In this document: positions 10,017-19,521 of the stretch, piece by piece | Numbering within the stretch: the first letter of the stretch is position 1 | Layout: every line of letters starts with the position of its first letter | Assembly (NCBI RefSeq): GCF_900129915.1 | Contig: NZ_FQXH01000021.1 | Location: 1-34,973, forward strand | Reading direction: 5' to 3' | DNA length: 34,973 bases | DNA from: Tepidibacter thalassicus DSM 15285 | GTDB lineage: Bacteria; Bacillota; Clostridia; Peptostreptococcales; Peptostreptococcaceae | The notes under the pieces: model-generated | The model's input: only the letters and a program-made list of their open reading frames with translations | What the model was told of the DNA's origin: nothing | Database searches by the model: none | Translations under genes and position numbers: made by a program

Positions 10017-10747
10017 ATCGTCTTTTTTTTTACCCCTACAATAACCCTCAACATATTTGGAATGTCAAATTTCTTTTTACCCATTCCATATCCTATTTTC
10101 TCTATCTCAAATTCATACTCTTCTAAAAAATCATCACTTAAAGATTTAACTATAGCAGCTCCTGTAGGTGTTGTAATTTCTCCTTTTATATTATTTAATT
10201 TAATTTTTGCTCCTTTCAAAATTTCAAGTGTAGCTGGAGCCGGAACCGGCATAATTCCATGGTCACACTTTACAAATCCACTACCAATAGGTATTATTGA
10301 AGAATATATTTTATCTACATCTAACATATCTATAAGTATCGCAGTTCCTACTATATCTACTATAGAATCTGTCGCTCCTACTTCATGAAAATGAACTTTA
10401 TCAATAGTAGTTCCATGAACCTTTGCTTCTGCCATGGCAACTTCCATAAATATATCTTTTGCTAACTTCTTTGCATTTTCTCTTATATTGGAAGTTTCTA
10501 TTATTTTGTATATATCATCTAAGTGTCTATGGTGATGATTACTATTCTTCAAAATTACATTTACATCAGTTCCCTGTATTCCATTTTCTTTTTTATCTTC
10601 TATTTTAATTTCATATTCATCATCTATATTGAGTTTTGAAAGCTCATTTAAAAATTTATCTCTATCAAGTCCTAAATCAAGAAGTGCAGCTAACGTCATA
10701 TCTCCAGAAATCCCAGATATGCAATCAAAATAAAGTATCTTTTCCAT
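10001..10747 (-). CDS. larC: LarC N-terminal part (LarC1), nickel-pincer cofactor nickel insertase
   Basis: 248 residues of the DUF111/LarC family. Diagnostic stretches are YFDCISGISGDMTLAALLDLG at the N-terminus, the His-rich HHHRHLDDIYKII, VHFHEVGATDSIVDIVG, MPVPAPATLEILKGA and TPTGAAIVKSL. It ends at 10001 in KKKTMWFTK after the A9 run; the last six residues have no family match and come from the unshifted frame. The LarC1/LarC2 split by frameshifting is known from the Lactobacillus plantarum lar operon. The gene starts 30 nt after larB with a GAGGAGG site. Neither larA nor larE is in the window. Confidence 0.93.
   Translation of the reverse strand: MEKILYFDCISGISGDMTLAALLDLGLDRDKFLNELSKLNIDDEYEIKIEDKKENGIQGTDVNVILKNSNHHHRHLDDIYKIIETSNIRENAKKLAKDIFMEVAMAEAKVHGTTIDKVHFHEVGATDSIVDIVGTAILIDMLDVDKIYSSIIPIGSGFVKCDHGIMPVPAPATLEILKGAKIKLNNIKGEITTPTGAAIVKSLSDDFLEEYEFEIEKIGYGMGKKKFDIPNMLRVIVGVKKKTMWFTK
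10022..10032 (-). other. programmed -1 frameshift site in larC
   Basis: On the minus strand LarC1 reads GTA AAA AAA AAG ACG, a run of nine A containing the heptamer A AAA AAG in the zero frame, the same slippery sequence as in dnaX. A -1 slip joins LarC1 to LarC2 and restores a family-like junction. AGGGG lies just upstream as a possible internal Shine-Dalgarno stimulator. Without slippage, LarC1 ends 6 codons later. Confidence 0.8.
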
Positions 10748-10776
10748 TTTTTCCTCCTCATATAATCACGTTAAAA

Positions 10777-11526
10777 TTATAACTTATTTATCATACTAGC
10801 AAGATATCCTGCTCCAAATCCATTATCTATATTTACAACAGATATTCCAGAAGCACAACTATTTAACATAGTGAGCAATGCCGAAAGTCCATTAAAATTA
10901 GCTCCATATCCTACTGATGTAGGAACTGCAATTACAGGAACATCAACTAATCCCCCTACAACACTTGCAAGTGCTCCTTCCATTCCTGCTACAGCTATTA
11001 TTACCCTTGCATCAAATAATAATTCTTTATTATTTAAAAGTCTATGTATACCAGCAACCCCTACATCATATAATTTTTTCACATTATTCCCCAAAAAATG
11101 TGCTGTATGATAAGCTTCTTCTGCTACAGGAATATCCGAAGTTCCTCCTGTAACTACAACAATATTTCCCTTTCCTATATTTTCTATAGGTTTATTTTGA
11201 ATTTTTATAATCCTTCCCAATTCTTCATACTTACAATTAGGATATATTTTTTTTATTTTTTCATAAGTTTCTTTTTTTACTCTTGTTCCTAATATATTAC
11301 AATTTTTTTGACTCATTTTTTCTATTATACCTAGTATATGTTCATCAGTTTTACCTTCACAATATATAACTTCGGGATATCCATTTCTAATACTTCTATG
11401 ATGATCTATTTTTGCATACCCTAAATCTTCAAAGGGAAGAATCTTCAATTCTTTAAGAGCATCTTCTATTTCTATATTTCCCATTTTAACGCCTTCTAAA
11501 ATATTTTTTAAAAAATCAACATCCAT
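10777..11526 (-). CDS. larB: LarB, pyridinium-3,5-biscarboxylic acid mononucleotide synthase
   Basis: 249 residues. The N-terminal part (ILEGVKMGNIEIEDALKELK, LGYAKIDHHRSIRNGYPEVIYCEGKT) is specific to LarB. The C-terminal half is a PurE-like domain: VVTGGTSDIPVAEEA, YDVGVAGIHRLL, IAVAGMEGALASVVGGL, VPVIAVPTSVGYGANFNGLSALL and MLNSCASGISVVNIDNGFGA. LarB carboxylates and hydrolyses nicotinate adenine dinucleotide, giving the first intermediate of the nickel-pincer nucleotide. The Cys in NSCASG is the conserved one used for adduct formation. It heads the larBC operon, with GAGGTGA 7 nt before the ATG, and starts 45 nt from an ISL3 remnant. Confidence 0.95.
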   Translation of the reverse strand: MDVDFLKNILEGVKMGNIEIEDALKELKILPFEDLGYAKIDHHRSIRNGYPEVIYCEGKTDEHILGIIEKMSQKNCNILGTRVKKETYEKIKKIYPNCKYEELGRIIKIQNKPIENIGKGNIVVVTGGTSDIPVAEEAYHTAHFLGNNVKKLYDVGVAGIHRLLNNKELLFDARVIIAVAGMEGALASVVGGLVDVPVIAVPTSVGYGANFNGLSALLTMLNSCASGISVVNIDNGFGAGYLASMINKL

Positions 11527-11645
11527 TTATTTCACCTCATTAATGTGAACTAACACTAATTTTTTATATAAAAAAACAAGACAAGAGAGAATCACTCAGT
11601 TATAATTTAATCACCTCAAAAAAATCATAAAAGTAGTGATTTCTC

Positions 11646-11759
11646 ATGTCTCATAATAATTTTATACTAAATCTACTTAATTTAAAAGACCCTAATATAA
11701 CTTTTAATGACAATTTTTTCTCTAAAGTTAAAAGCCGTCTAAAACCTTTTTGGCTTTAA
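11646..11759 (+). pseudogene. ISL3 transposase N-terminus fused to the element's 3' end
   Basis: The frame reads MSHNNFILNLLNLKD, then PNITFNDNFF, the usual N-terminus of clostridial ISL3 transposases. It passes at CTAAAGTTAAAAGCC straight into the right-end hairpin, in a different frame from the transposase C-terminus at 200-221, and stops after 37 codons. All catalytic parts are deleted. The junction shares CTAAAGTTAAAAGCCGTC with copy 1. Confidence 0.75.
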
Positions 11760-11764
11760 ACGGC
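11734..11764. terminator. ISL3 right-end hairpin, copy 2; terminator of groESL
   Basis: GCCGTCTAAAACC and GGCTTTAAACGGC flank a T5 loop; T4 follows on the minus strand and T5 on the plus strand. It lies 20 nt after the groEL stop, so it is placed to end the groESL transcript. Confidence 0.7.
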
Positions 11765-11783
11765 TTTTTAACAAAAGTATTTA

Positions 11784-13427
<1,644 letters not shown>

Positions 13428-13444
13428 TTATGTATTTTTTTACT

Positions 13445-13729
13445 CTATTCTACAACTGCTAATATATCACTTTGTCTTAATATTGTATATTCTTCACCGT
13501 CTATCTTAACTTCAGTTCCAGCATATTTTGAAAATATTACTTTATCTTTAACTTTTACTTCCATTTTTACTTCTTTTCCATCTACAATTCCACCTGGACC
13601 TACTTCAACAACTTCCGCTATTTGTGGCTGCTCTTTAGCACTTCCTGGTAAAACTATACCACTTTTAGTTTTTTCTTCAGCTTCTAATTTTTTTATAACT
13701 ACTCTGTCTGCTAGTGGTTTTATTTTCAT
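13445..13729 (-). CDS. groES: co-chaperonin GroES (10 kDa)
   Basis: 94 residues. It opens with [21 protein letters not shown], carries the mobile loop [15 protein letters not shown], and has the conserved [18 protein letters not shown]. It caps the GroEL ring. It is the first gene of groESL, with AGGGGT upstream of the ATG and the CIRCE element 57 nt further on. Confidence 0.99.
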   Translation of the reverse strand: MKIKPLADRVVIKKLEAEEKTKSGIVLPGSAKEQPQIAEVVEVGPGGIVDGKEVKMEVKVKDKVIFSKYAGTEVKIDGEEYTILRQSDILAVVE

Positions 13730-13785
13730 TGTTACCCCTCCTCTAATTTATTTAAATAATTAAATAATTAATTTCTCATTCAATA

Positions 13786-13812
13786 TTAGCACTCACTTTA
13801 ACCGAGTGCTAA
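13786..13812. promoter_or_regulatory. CIRCE operator (HrcA site)
   Basis: A perfect inverted repeat, TTAGCACTC - 9 nt - GAGTGCTAA, between the promoter and groES. It is the known HrcA repressor site, so groESL is heat-inducible through HrcA. Confidence 0.98.
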
Positions 13813-13820
13813 TCACACTT

Positions 13821-13852
13821 ATAATACTATATAAAATTTTTTTAATTTTCAA
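13821..13852 (-). promoter_or_regulatory. groESL promoter
   Basis: On the minus strand TTGAAA (13847-13852) is followed by TATAGTATTAT (13821-13831), which gives a vegetative -10 with a spacer of 15 to 20 nt depending on register. CIRCE begins just downstream, where HrcA would block transcription. Confidence 0.6.
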
Positions 13853-13960
13853 GAGTTTTTACAACTAATTTTTGCTCATTTTTAAAGATTATCCTTTATT
13901 TTCTTCAAATTCCTTTCATTTTCTTTTATTTTTACTATTTTAAACATTTTTAAATAAATT

Positions 13961-13987
13961 GCTTGAATATTGATGTAATATTCAAGC
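13961..13987 (-). terminator. terminator after cls
   Basis: GCTTGAATATT and its exact complement (13961-13971 and 13977-13987) with a 5-nt loop, 16 nt after the cls stop. The following T run is interrupted (AATTTATTT), so strength is uncertain. The rest of the 13.86-13.96 kb spacer is AT-rich with nothing recognisable. Confidence 0.6.
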
Positions 13988-14003
13988 ATTTGTTTGAATA
14001 ATT

Positions 14004-15494
14004 TTATAATATAGGAGAAAAAAGTCTTGCTGCTGATTCTTTTATTTTTTGTATCATAGATCTATTTATATATTTATAATAATCAATTTCCTCACTATCT
14101 TTAATATCCTGCATAAAATCCTCTTCTAACCTCTTTATAACTTTTTTATCGTATATAAATCCATTTATTTCAAAATTTATCATAAAACTCCTTAAATCCA
14201 TATTTGCAGTTCCAACCGAAGCTATATCATCATCTATTAACAGTACTTTAGAATGTATAAATCCCTTTTTATATAAATATACCCTTCCCCCACTTTTTAA
14301 TATATCTTTAAAATAAGATAATGAAGCAGAATAAACTATCCTATGGTCAGGTATTGAAGGAAATATAATTCTCACATCAGTTCCACTTAAAGCTGCTGTT
14401 TTTAAAGCCATTAATATACTTTCATCTGGAATAAAATATGGAGTTTGTATATAAATTCTCTTTTTAGCCTGAGATATAGCTGTAAAATAAGCTTGATGTA
14501 TTGCTTCCCAATCTGAATCTGGTCCACTTGCAACTATTTGAACTATGCTATCTCCTTTATAAGAAATAGAAGGAAAATATTTTTCATCAAAAACTCTTTT
14601 ATTAGAAGCAAAATACCAATCTAGTAAAAATGTAAGTTGAAGCATATAAACCGCTTCTCCTTCTATTTTCATATGTGTATCTCTCCAAAATCCAAATTTT
14701 TTATTTTTTCCTAGATATTCATCACCTATATTTATTCCTCCAGTATATCCTATTTTCCCATCTATAACTACTATTTTTCTATGATTTCTATAATTAACTT
14801 TCCTATTAAAAAAAGGAAAATAGGAAGGTAAAAATGGATATATCTCTATATTGGCTTTTTTCATTTCATTAAAAAAACTTCTCTTAAACCAAAGTCTCCA
14901 ACAACCTACATCATCATATAAAATTCTAATTTTTATACCTTCTTTAGATTTTTGGATTAATACGTCTTTTATTTTATTTCCTATATCACTATCTTTTATT
15001 ATATAGTATTCCATATGAATATGATGCTTAGCATTCTTTAAATCCTTTAATAATTGATTGAACTTTTCATCTCCATTTGTAAATATTTCTACTTTATTGT
15101 TCAAAGTAAAAGGAGCTCTCCCTGTATTTAACAAAAGATTAATTACCCTTTTTTTATTCTCCATTCCTAAATCTGTAAAAATTAAATTTTCAATTATAGC
15201 TTGTTTTTCTATAGAAATCAAATTTTCAAATTCCTCTAAACTTTTAAATAATCTAGTAGACTTTATTTCTGAAAATATTTTTTGAGTTTTAAATATTTTC
15301 TTTTTTCTTATATTTTGGCCAAAAAAAAGATATATGACAAATCCTCCTAATGGAAATAATACAAAAAGCAAAAGCCATGCTATTGTTTTAGATGGATCTC
15401 TATTTTCTAAGAATATAACTACAGATGCAAACACCGCAGATATTGTAAATACTATACCAAATACCCATAATAAAGAATCTACAATATGTACCAC
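14004..15494 (-). CDS. cls: cardiolipin synthase
   Basis: About 496 residues. Two N-terminal membrane segments (about 5-30 and 37-58, around DPSKTIAWLLLFVLFPLGGF) are followed by two phospholipase D HKD motifs, HRKIVVIDGKIGYTGG and HSKVLLIDDDIASVGTANMD, as in bacterial Cls, which joins two phosphatidylglycerols at the membrane. The start is unusual: the AGGAGG site overlaps the GTG at 15494, while an ATT at codon 4 (15483-15485) sits 8 nt from it. No ATG is near. It begins 3 nt after the ogg stop, so it is the second gene of an ogg-cls operon and could also be translated by coupling. Confidence 0.93.
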   Translation of the reverse strand: MVHIVDSLLWVFGIVFTISAVFASVVIFLENRDPSKTIAWLLLFVLFPLGGFVIYLFFGQNIRKKKIFKTQKIFSEIKSTRLFKSLEEFENLISIEKQAIIENLIFTDLGMENKKRVINLLLNTGRAPFTLNNKVEIFTNGDEKFNQLLKDLKNAKHHIHMEYYIIKDSDIGNKIKDVLIQKSKEGIKIRILYDDVGCWRLWFKRSFFNEMKKANIEIYPFLPSYFPFFNRKVNYRNHRKIVVIDGKIGYTGGINIGDEYLGKNKKFGFWRDTHMKIEGEAVYMLQLTFLLDWYFASNKRVFDEKYFPSISYKGDSIVQIVASGPDSDWEAIHQAYFTAISQAKKRIYIQTPYFIPDESILMALKTAALSGTDVRIIFPSIPDHRIVYSASLSYFKDILKSGGRVYLYKKGFIHSKVLLIDDDIASVGTANMDLRSFMINFEINGFIYDKKVIKRLEEDFMQDIKDSEEIDYYKYINRSMIQKIKESAARLFSPIL

Positions 15495-15497
15495 CTC

Positions 15498-16376
15498 CTA
15501 TTTTTTACCTATACCAAGCTCTCTTGCATAATAAAATAAATACTGTTGAGCAAAACCCGAAAGTTTTCCAAATTTGCTTATTCCATAATTTCTTATTTTA
15601 TTTAAACTTAAACTTTCTTCTAAATAAAATTCCTCCATAACTCTTTTTACCCATACATCAACTGGAAATGTATCGTACTTTTGCATTGAAAATAACATTA
15701 CACAATCTGCTACTTTAGGCCCTACTCCACAAAATTGTAGAAGTTCTTTTCTGCACATATCTGTATCTAAATTTTTATATTTATATATATCACAGTTTTG
15801 TCTATATACTATAAAGCTTGCATCTTTTATATATTTTGCTCTAAATCCAGTACCACATTTTCTTATTTCATCTTCTGATAAAGAATTCATTTTTTTAGGC
15901 GACGGAAAAGAATAATATTTTTTATCCCTAAACTCTCCTATATATTCACCATAATTTTTAGATAAATTTTCTATTGCCTTTTTTATCATAGGAATTCTAT
16001 TATTGGCAGATATTATAAAAGATATTAATATCTCCCATTCATCTTGATTTAATATTCTTATTCCTCCTCCAAATTCTACAGCTTTTTCCAAATAATTATC
16101 AATTTTTTTTAATTTATTTTTTATATTAGTATAATCTCTTTCTAAATCAAAGTACTTATACCATATATTATGAAATTCATTTAAATTTGTATTGTTAAAA
16201 TATATAATATCATCTTCTTTTTTTATATTTAATATTTTACCAAAAACTACTCCTGTATAAGAATTGTCATCCTCTAAATTCCATCTAAAACATTGTCCAC
16301 ATTCAAATATATGTTTTGGTTCAAAATCTTTCATATTTTCCACTACAACTCTATTTTTTTCTTCATATATTTTCAT
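15498..16376 (-). CDS. 8-oxoguanine DNA glycosylase/AP lyase (OGG1 type)
   Basis: 292 residues from the ATG at 16376, which is better spaced from AAAGGGTGG than the GTG at 16385. The N-terminal OGG_N domain includes FECGQCFRWN. The helix-hairpin-helix-GPD domain includes LLQFCGVGPKVADC, with the catalytic Lys at about 221, and PVDVW, with the catalytic Asp at about 240, matching K249 and D268 of human OGG1. The conserved SANNRIPMIKKAIENL and GFRAKYI are also present. It should excise 8-oxoguanine and nick the strand. It is co-transcribed with cls, with no clear functional link. Confidence 0.94.
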   Translation of the reverse strand: MKIYEEKNRVVVENMKDFEPKHIFECGQCFRWNLEDDNSYTGVVFGKILNIKKEDDIIYFNNTNLNEFHNIWYKYFDLERDYTNIKNKLKKIDNYLEKAVEFGGGIRILNQDEWEILISFIISANNRIPMIKKAIENLSKNYGEYIGEFRDKKYYSFPSPKKMNSLSEDEIRKCGTGFRAKYIKDASFIVYRQNCDIYKYKNLDTDMCRKELLQFCGVGPKVADCVMLFSMQKYDTFPVDVWVKRVMEEFYLEESLSLNKIRNYGISKFGKLSGFAQQYLFYYARELGIGKK

Positions 16377-16511
16377 AATTTCCACCCTTTCTATTTCATT
16401 TATCTTATTAATTTACCCAAAAAACATTTATTTTAAAAAGGAGTTCCTTTAAAATCATAGAATAATATTAATAGTTTTACTAGTTTTTATATCATAAAGG
16501 AGGATATATTG

Positions 16512-17573
16512 ATGAATCTCTTACAAAAAACTATTAATTCCATATCTGAACTCGACAAAAATTATATGGATAAAACTAAAAAAAGACTAGATAGTCTTTT
16601 CAAACCTACAGGAAGTCTTGGAAAACTAGAAGATATATGTATTCAATTATCTGGTATATACAAAAATATAAATTTCGATATTTCAAAAAAAGCTCTAATT
16701 GCATTTGCTGCAGATCATGGCGTTTATGAAGAAGGTATTGCTCCTGATCCTCAAATTTTAACCAAACTCCAAATCCCAAATTTTACAAAAGGCTTAAACG
16801 GGGTAGGAACTTTAGCAACATTTGCAAATGTCAAAGTAATAGCCGTAGATGTTGGTATAAACTGTAACGAAAAACTCGAAGGAGTTTTAGATTACAAAAT
16901 AAGAAAAGGAACTTCTAATATGACTAAAGGTCCTGCTATGACAAGAGATGAAGCTATTAAATCTCTAGAAATAGGCATTAAAATTTCTCAAAATCTAATA
17001 AAAGATGGTTATAATATTTTAGGAATTGGAGAAATGGGAATTGGAAATACTACTGCAACTAGTGCAATTATTTCTGTATTTGGAAACTTCGATCCAATTG
17101 AAGTAACAGGTATGGGTTCTGGTTTAAATAGTAAAGGTATTTTTAAAAAAGCAAACGTTATAAAAAAAGCAATCAAAATTAATAATCCCGATAAAAACGA
17201 CGCAATAGATGTCTTATCTAAAGTCGGTGGATTTGAAATAGGAGCCATGGCAGGAGTAATATTAGGCGCAAGTGCAAACAGGGTTCCCGTTGTTATAGAT
17301 GGATTTATTTCTTACGCTTCAGCACTAATAGCTTATAATCTCAATAAATTGACAAAAGAATATATGATCCCTTCTCACTTTTCAAAAGAAATTGCTTCTG
17401 ATAAAGCACTACAACTACTTGGTCTCGAACCAATGCTTTACATGAATATGAGACTTGGAGAAGGTTCAGGTGCTGTACTTGCTTTTAATATAATAGAATC
17501 AGCTAATTTCATGTATAAAAACATGATTACAAGAGAAGAAGCTGTTATGAGTATTAAAAAAAGTCTTCCTTAG
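16512..17573 (+). CDS. cobT: nicotinate-nucleotide:dimethylbenzimidazole phosphoribosyltransferase CobT
   Basis: 353 residues, normal length. Family stretches are KPTGSLGKLEDICIQLSG, FAADHGVYEEGIAPDPQ, GPAMTRDEAI, GIGEMGIGNTT, DVLSKVGGFEIGAMAGVILGA, DGFISYASAL, IPSHFSKE and RLGEGSGAVLA; the last carries the catalytic Glu. It makes alpha-ribazole phosphate for the lower ligand of cobamides. The ATG at 16512 is 8 nt from GGAGG, better than the TTG at 16509. It is a lone plus-strand gene, divergent from ogg. The roughly 120-bp upstream gap is too short for a cobalamin riboswitch and none is visible. Its stop codon lies inside the terminator stem. Confidence 0.97.
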   Translation: MNLLQKTINSISELDKNYMDKTKKRLDSLFKPTGSLGKLEDICIQLSGIYKNINFDISKKALIAFAADHGVYEEGIAPDPQILTKLQIPNFTKGLNGVGTLATFANVKVIAVDVGINCNEKLEGVLDYKIRKGTSNMTKGPAMTRDEAIKSLEIGIKISQNLIKDGYNILGIGEMGIGNTTATSAIISVFGNFDPIEVTGMGSGLNSKGIFKKANVIKKAIKINNPDKNDAIDVLSKVGGFEIGAMAGVILGASANRVPVVIDGFISYASALIAYNLNKLTKEYMIPSHFSKEIASDKALQLLGLEPMLYMNMRLGEGSGAVLAFNIIESANFMYKNMITREEAVMSIKKSLP

Positions 17574-17582
17574 AAGACTTTT
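17559..17582. terminator. bidirectional terminator between cobT and the CheY-like gene
   Basis: AAAAGTCTTC, loop CTTA, GAAGACTTTT: a perfect 10-bp stem spanning the cobT stop codon. On the minus strand it is followed by T7 and serves the cheY-like gene; on the plus strand the T run is T4. Confidence 0.85.
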
Positions 17583-17612
17583 AAATTGACTTTTTTGAGT
17601 TTCGATAGGTTT

Positions 17613-17972
17613 TTATTGTGCAAGTGCTTTTTTTAATGAATCTCTTAATCTATCTGGATGAACTGGCTTTATTATAAAATCAGTAGCTCCATTTTTAATA
17701 GCTTCTATGATTTTATCATGTTGCCCTATATCAGATATCATTACCACCTTTGCTTCTTTGTCTATTTTTTTTATCTCTTTCAATGCATCTATTCCATTCA
17801 TTTTAGGCATAGTTATATCCATTGTAACTAAATCAGGATTTAACTCTATATATCTCTCAACGGCTTCTTTTCCGTCACATGCTTCTCCTACAACTTCATA
17901 TCCAATCTTCTTTATATTATCAATTAAAAAATTCCTCATAAAAGTAGCATCATCTACAATTAATATCTTCAT
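17613..17972 (-). CDS. single-domain response regulator, CheY-like
   Basis: 119 residues, a receiver domain with no output domain. The acidic pocket is D7-D8, the phospho-acceptor is D52 (TMDITMPKMNGID), the Ser switch is in VVMISDIGQ, and the Lys is in FIIKPVHP. Clostridial chemotaxis and sporulation both use such stand-alone receivers. No kinase or chemotaxis gene is adjacent, so its partner is unknown. A promoter (18006-18034) and an AGGGAAGGTG ribosome site precede it. Confidence 0.93.
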   Translation of the reverse strand: MKILIVDDATFMRNFLIDNIKKIGYEVVGEACDGKEAVERYIELNPDLVTMDITMPKMNGIDALKEIKKIDKEAKVVMISDIGQHDKIIEAIKNGATDFIIKPVHPDRLRDSLKKALAQ

Positions 17973-18005
17973 CGTTTCACACCTTCCCTACCTCTCACTA
18001 GAACT

Positions 18006-18034
18006 ATTTTACCATTTTTTTCACCAAACTTCAA
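18006..18034 (-). promoter_or_regulatory. promoter of the CheY-like gene
   Basis: On the minus strand TTGAAG (18029-18034), a 17-nt spacer, and TAAAAT (18006-18011), 34 nt before the start codon. The remaining spacer up to 18250 is AT-rich and holds the Bce-type box described separately. Confidence 0.6.
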
Positions 18035-18127
18035 TCTAAGCTTTAATTAATATAATCTATAAATAAATTAAATTATATTACAATATATTATATATTACTA
18101 CAATATAGAATCATTTTTTTATTAACC

Positions 18128-18141
18128 TTACATAATTGTAA
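18128..18141. promoter_or_regulatory. Bce-type response-regulator box upstream of the transglycosylase-like gene
   Basis: TTACATAATTGTAA fits the TNACA-N4-TGTAA operator of BceR-type regulators exactly, with one extra flanking pair (C and G). A further TGTAA half-site follows at 18157-18161. It lies 110 nt before the gene at 18251. Matching boxes lie at 22276 and 23935. Confidence 0.7.
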
Positions 18142-18250
18142 GATTAATATTTAAAATGTAAGATACATAAATGGCTAATAATTTATATAATTGTTATCAT
18201 CTTTATATAAAGTTTAATAATTAAATACAATACACAAGGAGGTTAAAAAT

Positions 18251-18751
18251 ATGAAAAAAGTATTACCAATTATAATTCCTATGATATTGATTGTTATAAT
18301 AGGAACAGTTTTTTTAGGAAGAACAATATACCCACTAAAATTTAAAGAAGATATCAAAAAATATTCAAAAGAATATAATATAGATCCATATTTAGTAGCG
18401 GGAATTATAAAATCAACAAGTGGCTTCAGAGAACTCAATTATATAAAAGGCGAAAAAAGTGGTGTTATGGAAATAAGAGAAGAAACAGCCATGGATTGGG
18501 CCAAAAAAATGGGTATTGAAAATTTCAAACCCGAACAATTAAAAGATGTTTCAACTAATATAAAATTAGGTACTTGGTACTTAGGAGAATTAAAAAAACA
18601 AAACAATAATACAGATTATATAATCAGAGGATGGATTGAACGCCATGAAAAATACGGTTATAAATACGAAGAAAACATAAAAAAAAGACATATCAAAACA
18701 ATAAAAAAAGCAATAAGAATGTACAGACTTTTTTATATAGGAAGCTTATAA
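18251..18751 (+). CDS. membrane-anchored lytic-transglycosylase-like protein lacking the catalytic Glu
   Basis: 166 residues. A membrane anchor (about 4-24) is followed by an SLT domain. Family landmarks remain: NIDPYLVAGIIKSTSGF, GEKSGVMEIREETAMDWAKKMGI, KDVSTNIKLGTWYLGELKKQ and a final YRLFY. In active enzymes the IIK stretch is followed by x-E-S with the catalytic Glu; here the codon is ACA (Thr56), so the usual general acid/base is gone. It may bind peptidoglycan without cutting it. AAGGAGG precedes the ATG by 9 nt. A Bce-type box upstream suggests control by the two-component system encoded just downstream on the other strand. Confidence 0.85.
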   Translation: MKKVLPIIIPMILIVIIGTVFLGRTIYPLKFKEDIKKYSKEYNIDPYLVAGIIKSTSGFRELNYIKGEKSGVMEIREETAMDWAKKMGIENFKPEQLKDVSTNIKLGTWYLGELKKQNNNTDYIIRGWIERHEKYGYKYEENIKKRHIKTIKKAIRMYRLFYIGSL

Positions 18752-18760
18752 AAACATTTA

Positions 18761-18788
18761 ATACTCGATTATTTCAATAATCGAGTAT
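18761..18788. terminator. bidirectional terminator between convergent genes
   Basis: ATACTCGATTATT and its complement AATAATCGAGTAT form a 13-bp near-continuous stem followed by TTTTATTT on the plus strand. It lies between the ends of the transglycosylase-like gene and the response-regulator gene. Confidence 0.85.
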
Positions 18789-18797
18789 TTTTATTTA

Positions 18798-19472
18798 CTA
18801 TAATATAACATACCCTTGACCTTTTTTAGTTTTAATAAAACCCTCAATCCCTATTTCTTCAAGCTTCTTTCTAAGCCTATTAATATTTACAGTTAATGTA
18901 TTATCATCTACAAAACTTTCATCTTCCCATAAACTCCTCATAATCTTTTCTCTACTCACAACACTACCTGCATTTTTCATTAATATATATATAATTTTAA
19001 ATTCATTTCTAGTAAGTTCAATTTGTCTACCTTTATATAAAATACAATTATCCTTTATATTTAAAAAAACATCCTTATACTCGACAATATCACTTTCTAC
19101 ATCCATATAAGAATACGTCCTTCTCAGTACAGCATTAATTTTTGCAACCAAAACATCTATTGAAAAAGGTTTATTGATAAAATCATCTCCACCCATATTA
19201 ATAGCCATAATAATATCCATATTTGTATTTCTAGAAGAGATAAAAATTATAGGTACCTTTGATAATTTTCTTATTTGAGAACACCAGTAAAATCCATCAT
19301 ATAAAGGTAGATTAATATCCATCAATATTAAATGAGGTTTATACTCACTAAAAACACTTAAAACATCAGAAAAATCTTCTACAACTTTAACGTCAAAAGA
19401 CCATTTTATCAAATTTTCCTTTACAATCTGCGCTATTTTTAAATCATCTTCAACTATCATAATTTTGAACAT
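18798..19472 (-). CDS. OmpR-family response regulator (BceR type)
   Basis: 224 residues. The receiver domain has E8-D9-D10, the phospho-acceptor D52 in LMDINLPLYDGF, and the Lys in FINKPFSIDVL. The C-terminal winged-helix domain (about 130-224) has LTRNEFKIIYILM, REKIMRSLW and TVNINRLRKKLEEIG. The stretch DINLPLYDGFYWCSQIR is typical of BceR regulators of peptide-antibiotic modules. A hairpin separates it from bceB and a TATAAT lies at about 19508-19513 upstream, so it may have its own transcript. The three Bce boxes in this window are its likely targets. The matching kinase gene is separated from it by the whole module. Confidence 0.93.
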   Translation of the reverse strand: MFKIMIVEDDLKIAQIVKENLIKWSFDVKVVEDFSDVLSVFSEYKPHLILMDINLPLYDGFYWCSQIRKLSKVPIIFISSRNTNMDIIMAINMGGDDFINKPFSIDVLVAKINAVLRRTYSYMDVESDIVEYKDVFLNIKDNCILYKGRQIELTRNEFKIIYILMKNAGSVVSREKIMRSLWEDESFVDDNTLTVNINRLRKKLEEIGIEGFIKTKKGQGYVIL

Positions 19473-19521
19473 AATAATCCTCCATTAATACATAATAACC
19501 TAATTTTATTATATCTTAACA

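Larger units (their letters stand above)
11571..11772 (+). mobile_element. internally deleted ISL3-type element (MITE-like remnant)
   Basis: The left end contains AGAGAATCACTCAGTTA, an imperfect inverted match to the outer right end near 245-270 (GTGATTCTCT). The middle holds a short transposase start, and the right end is the shared GCCGTCTAAAACC hairpin. About 200 bp remain where a full element of this family has over 1 kb. The outermost right-end sequence present in copy 1 is missing, so the remnant probably cannot move. Confidence 0.7.

Noticed and set aside
16386..16508. cobalamin riboswitch before cobT
   Set aside because: The gap is too short and no B12 box is visible.
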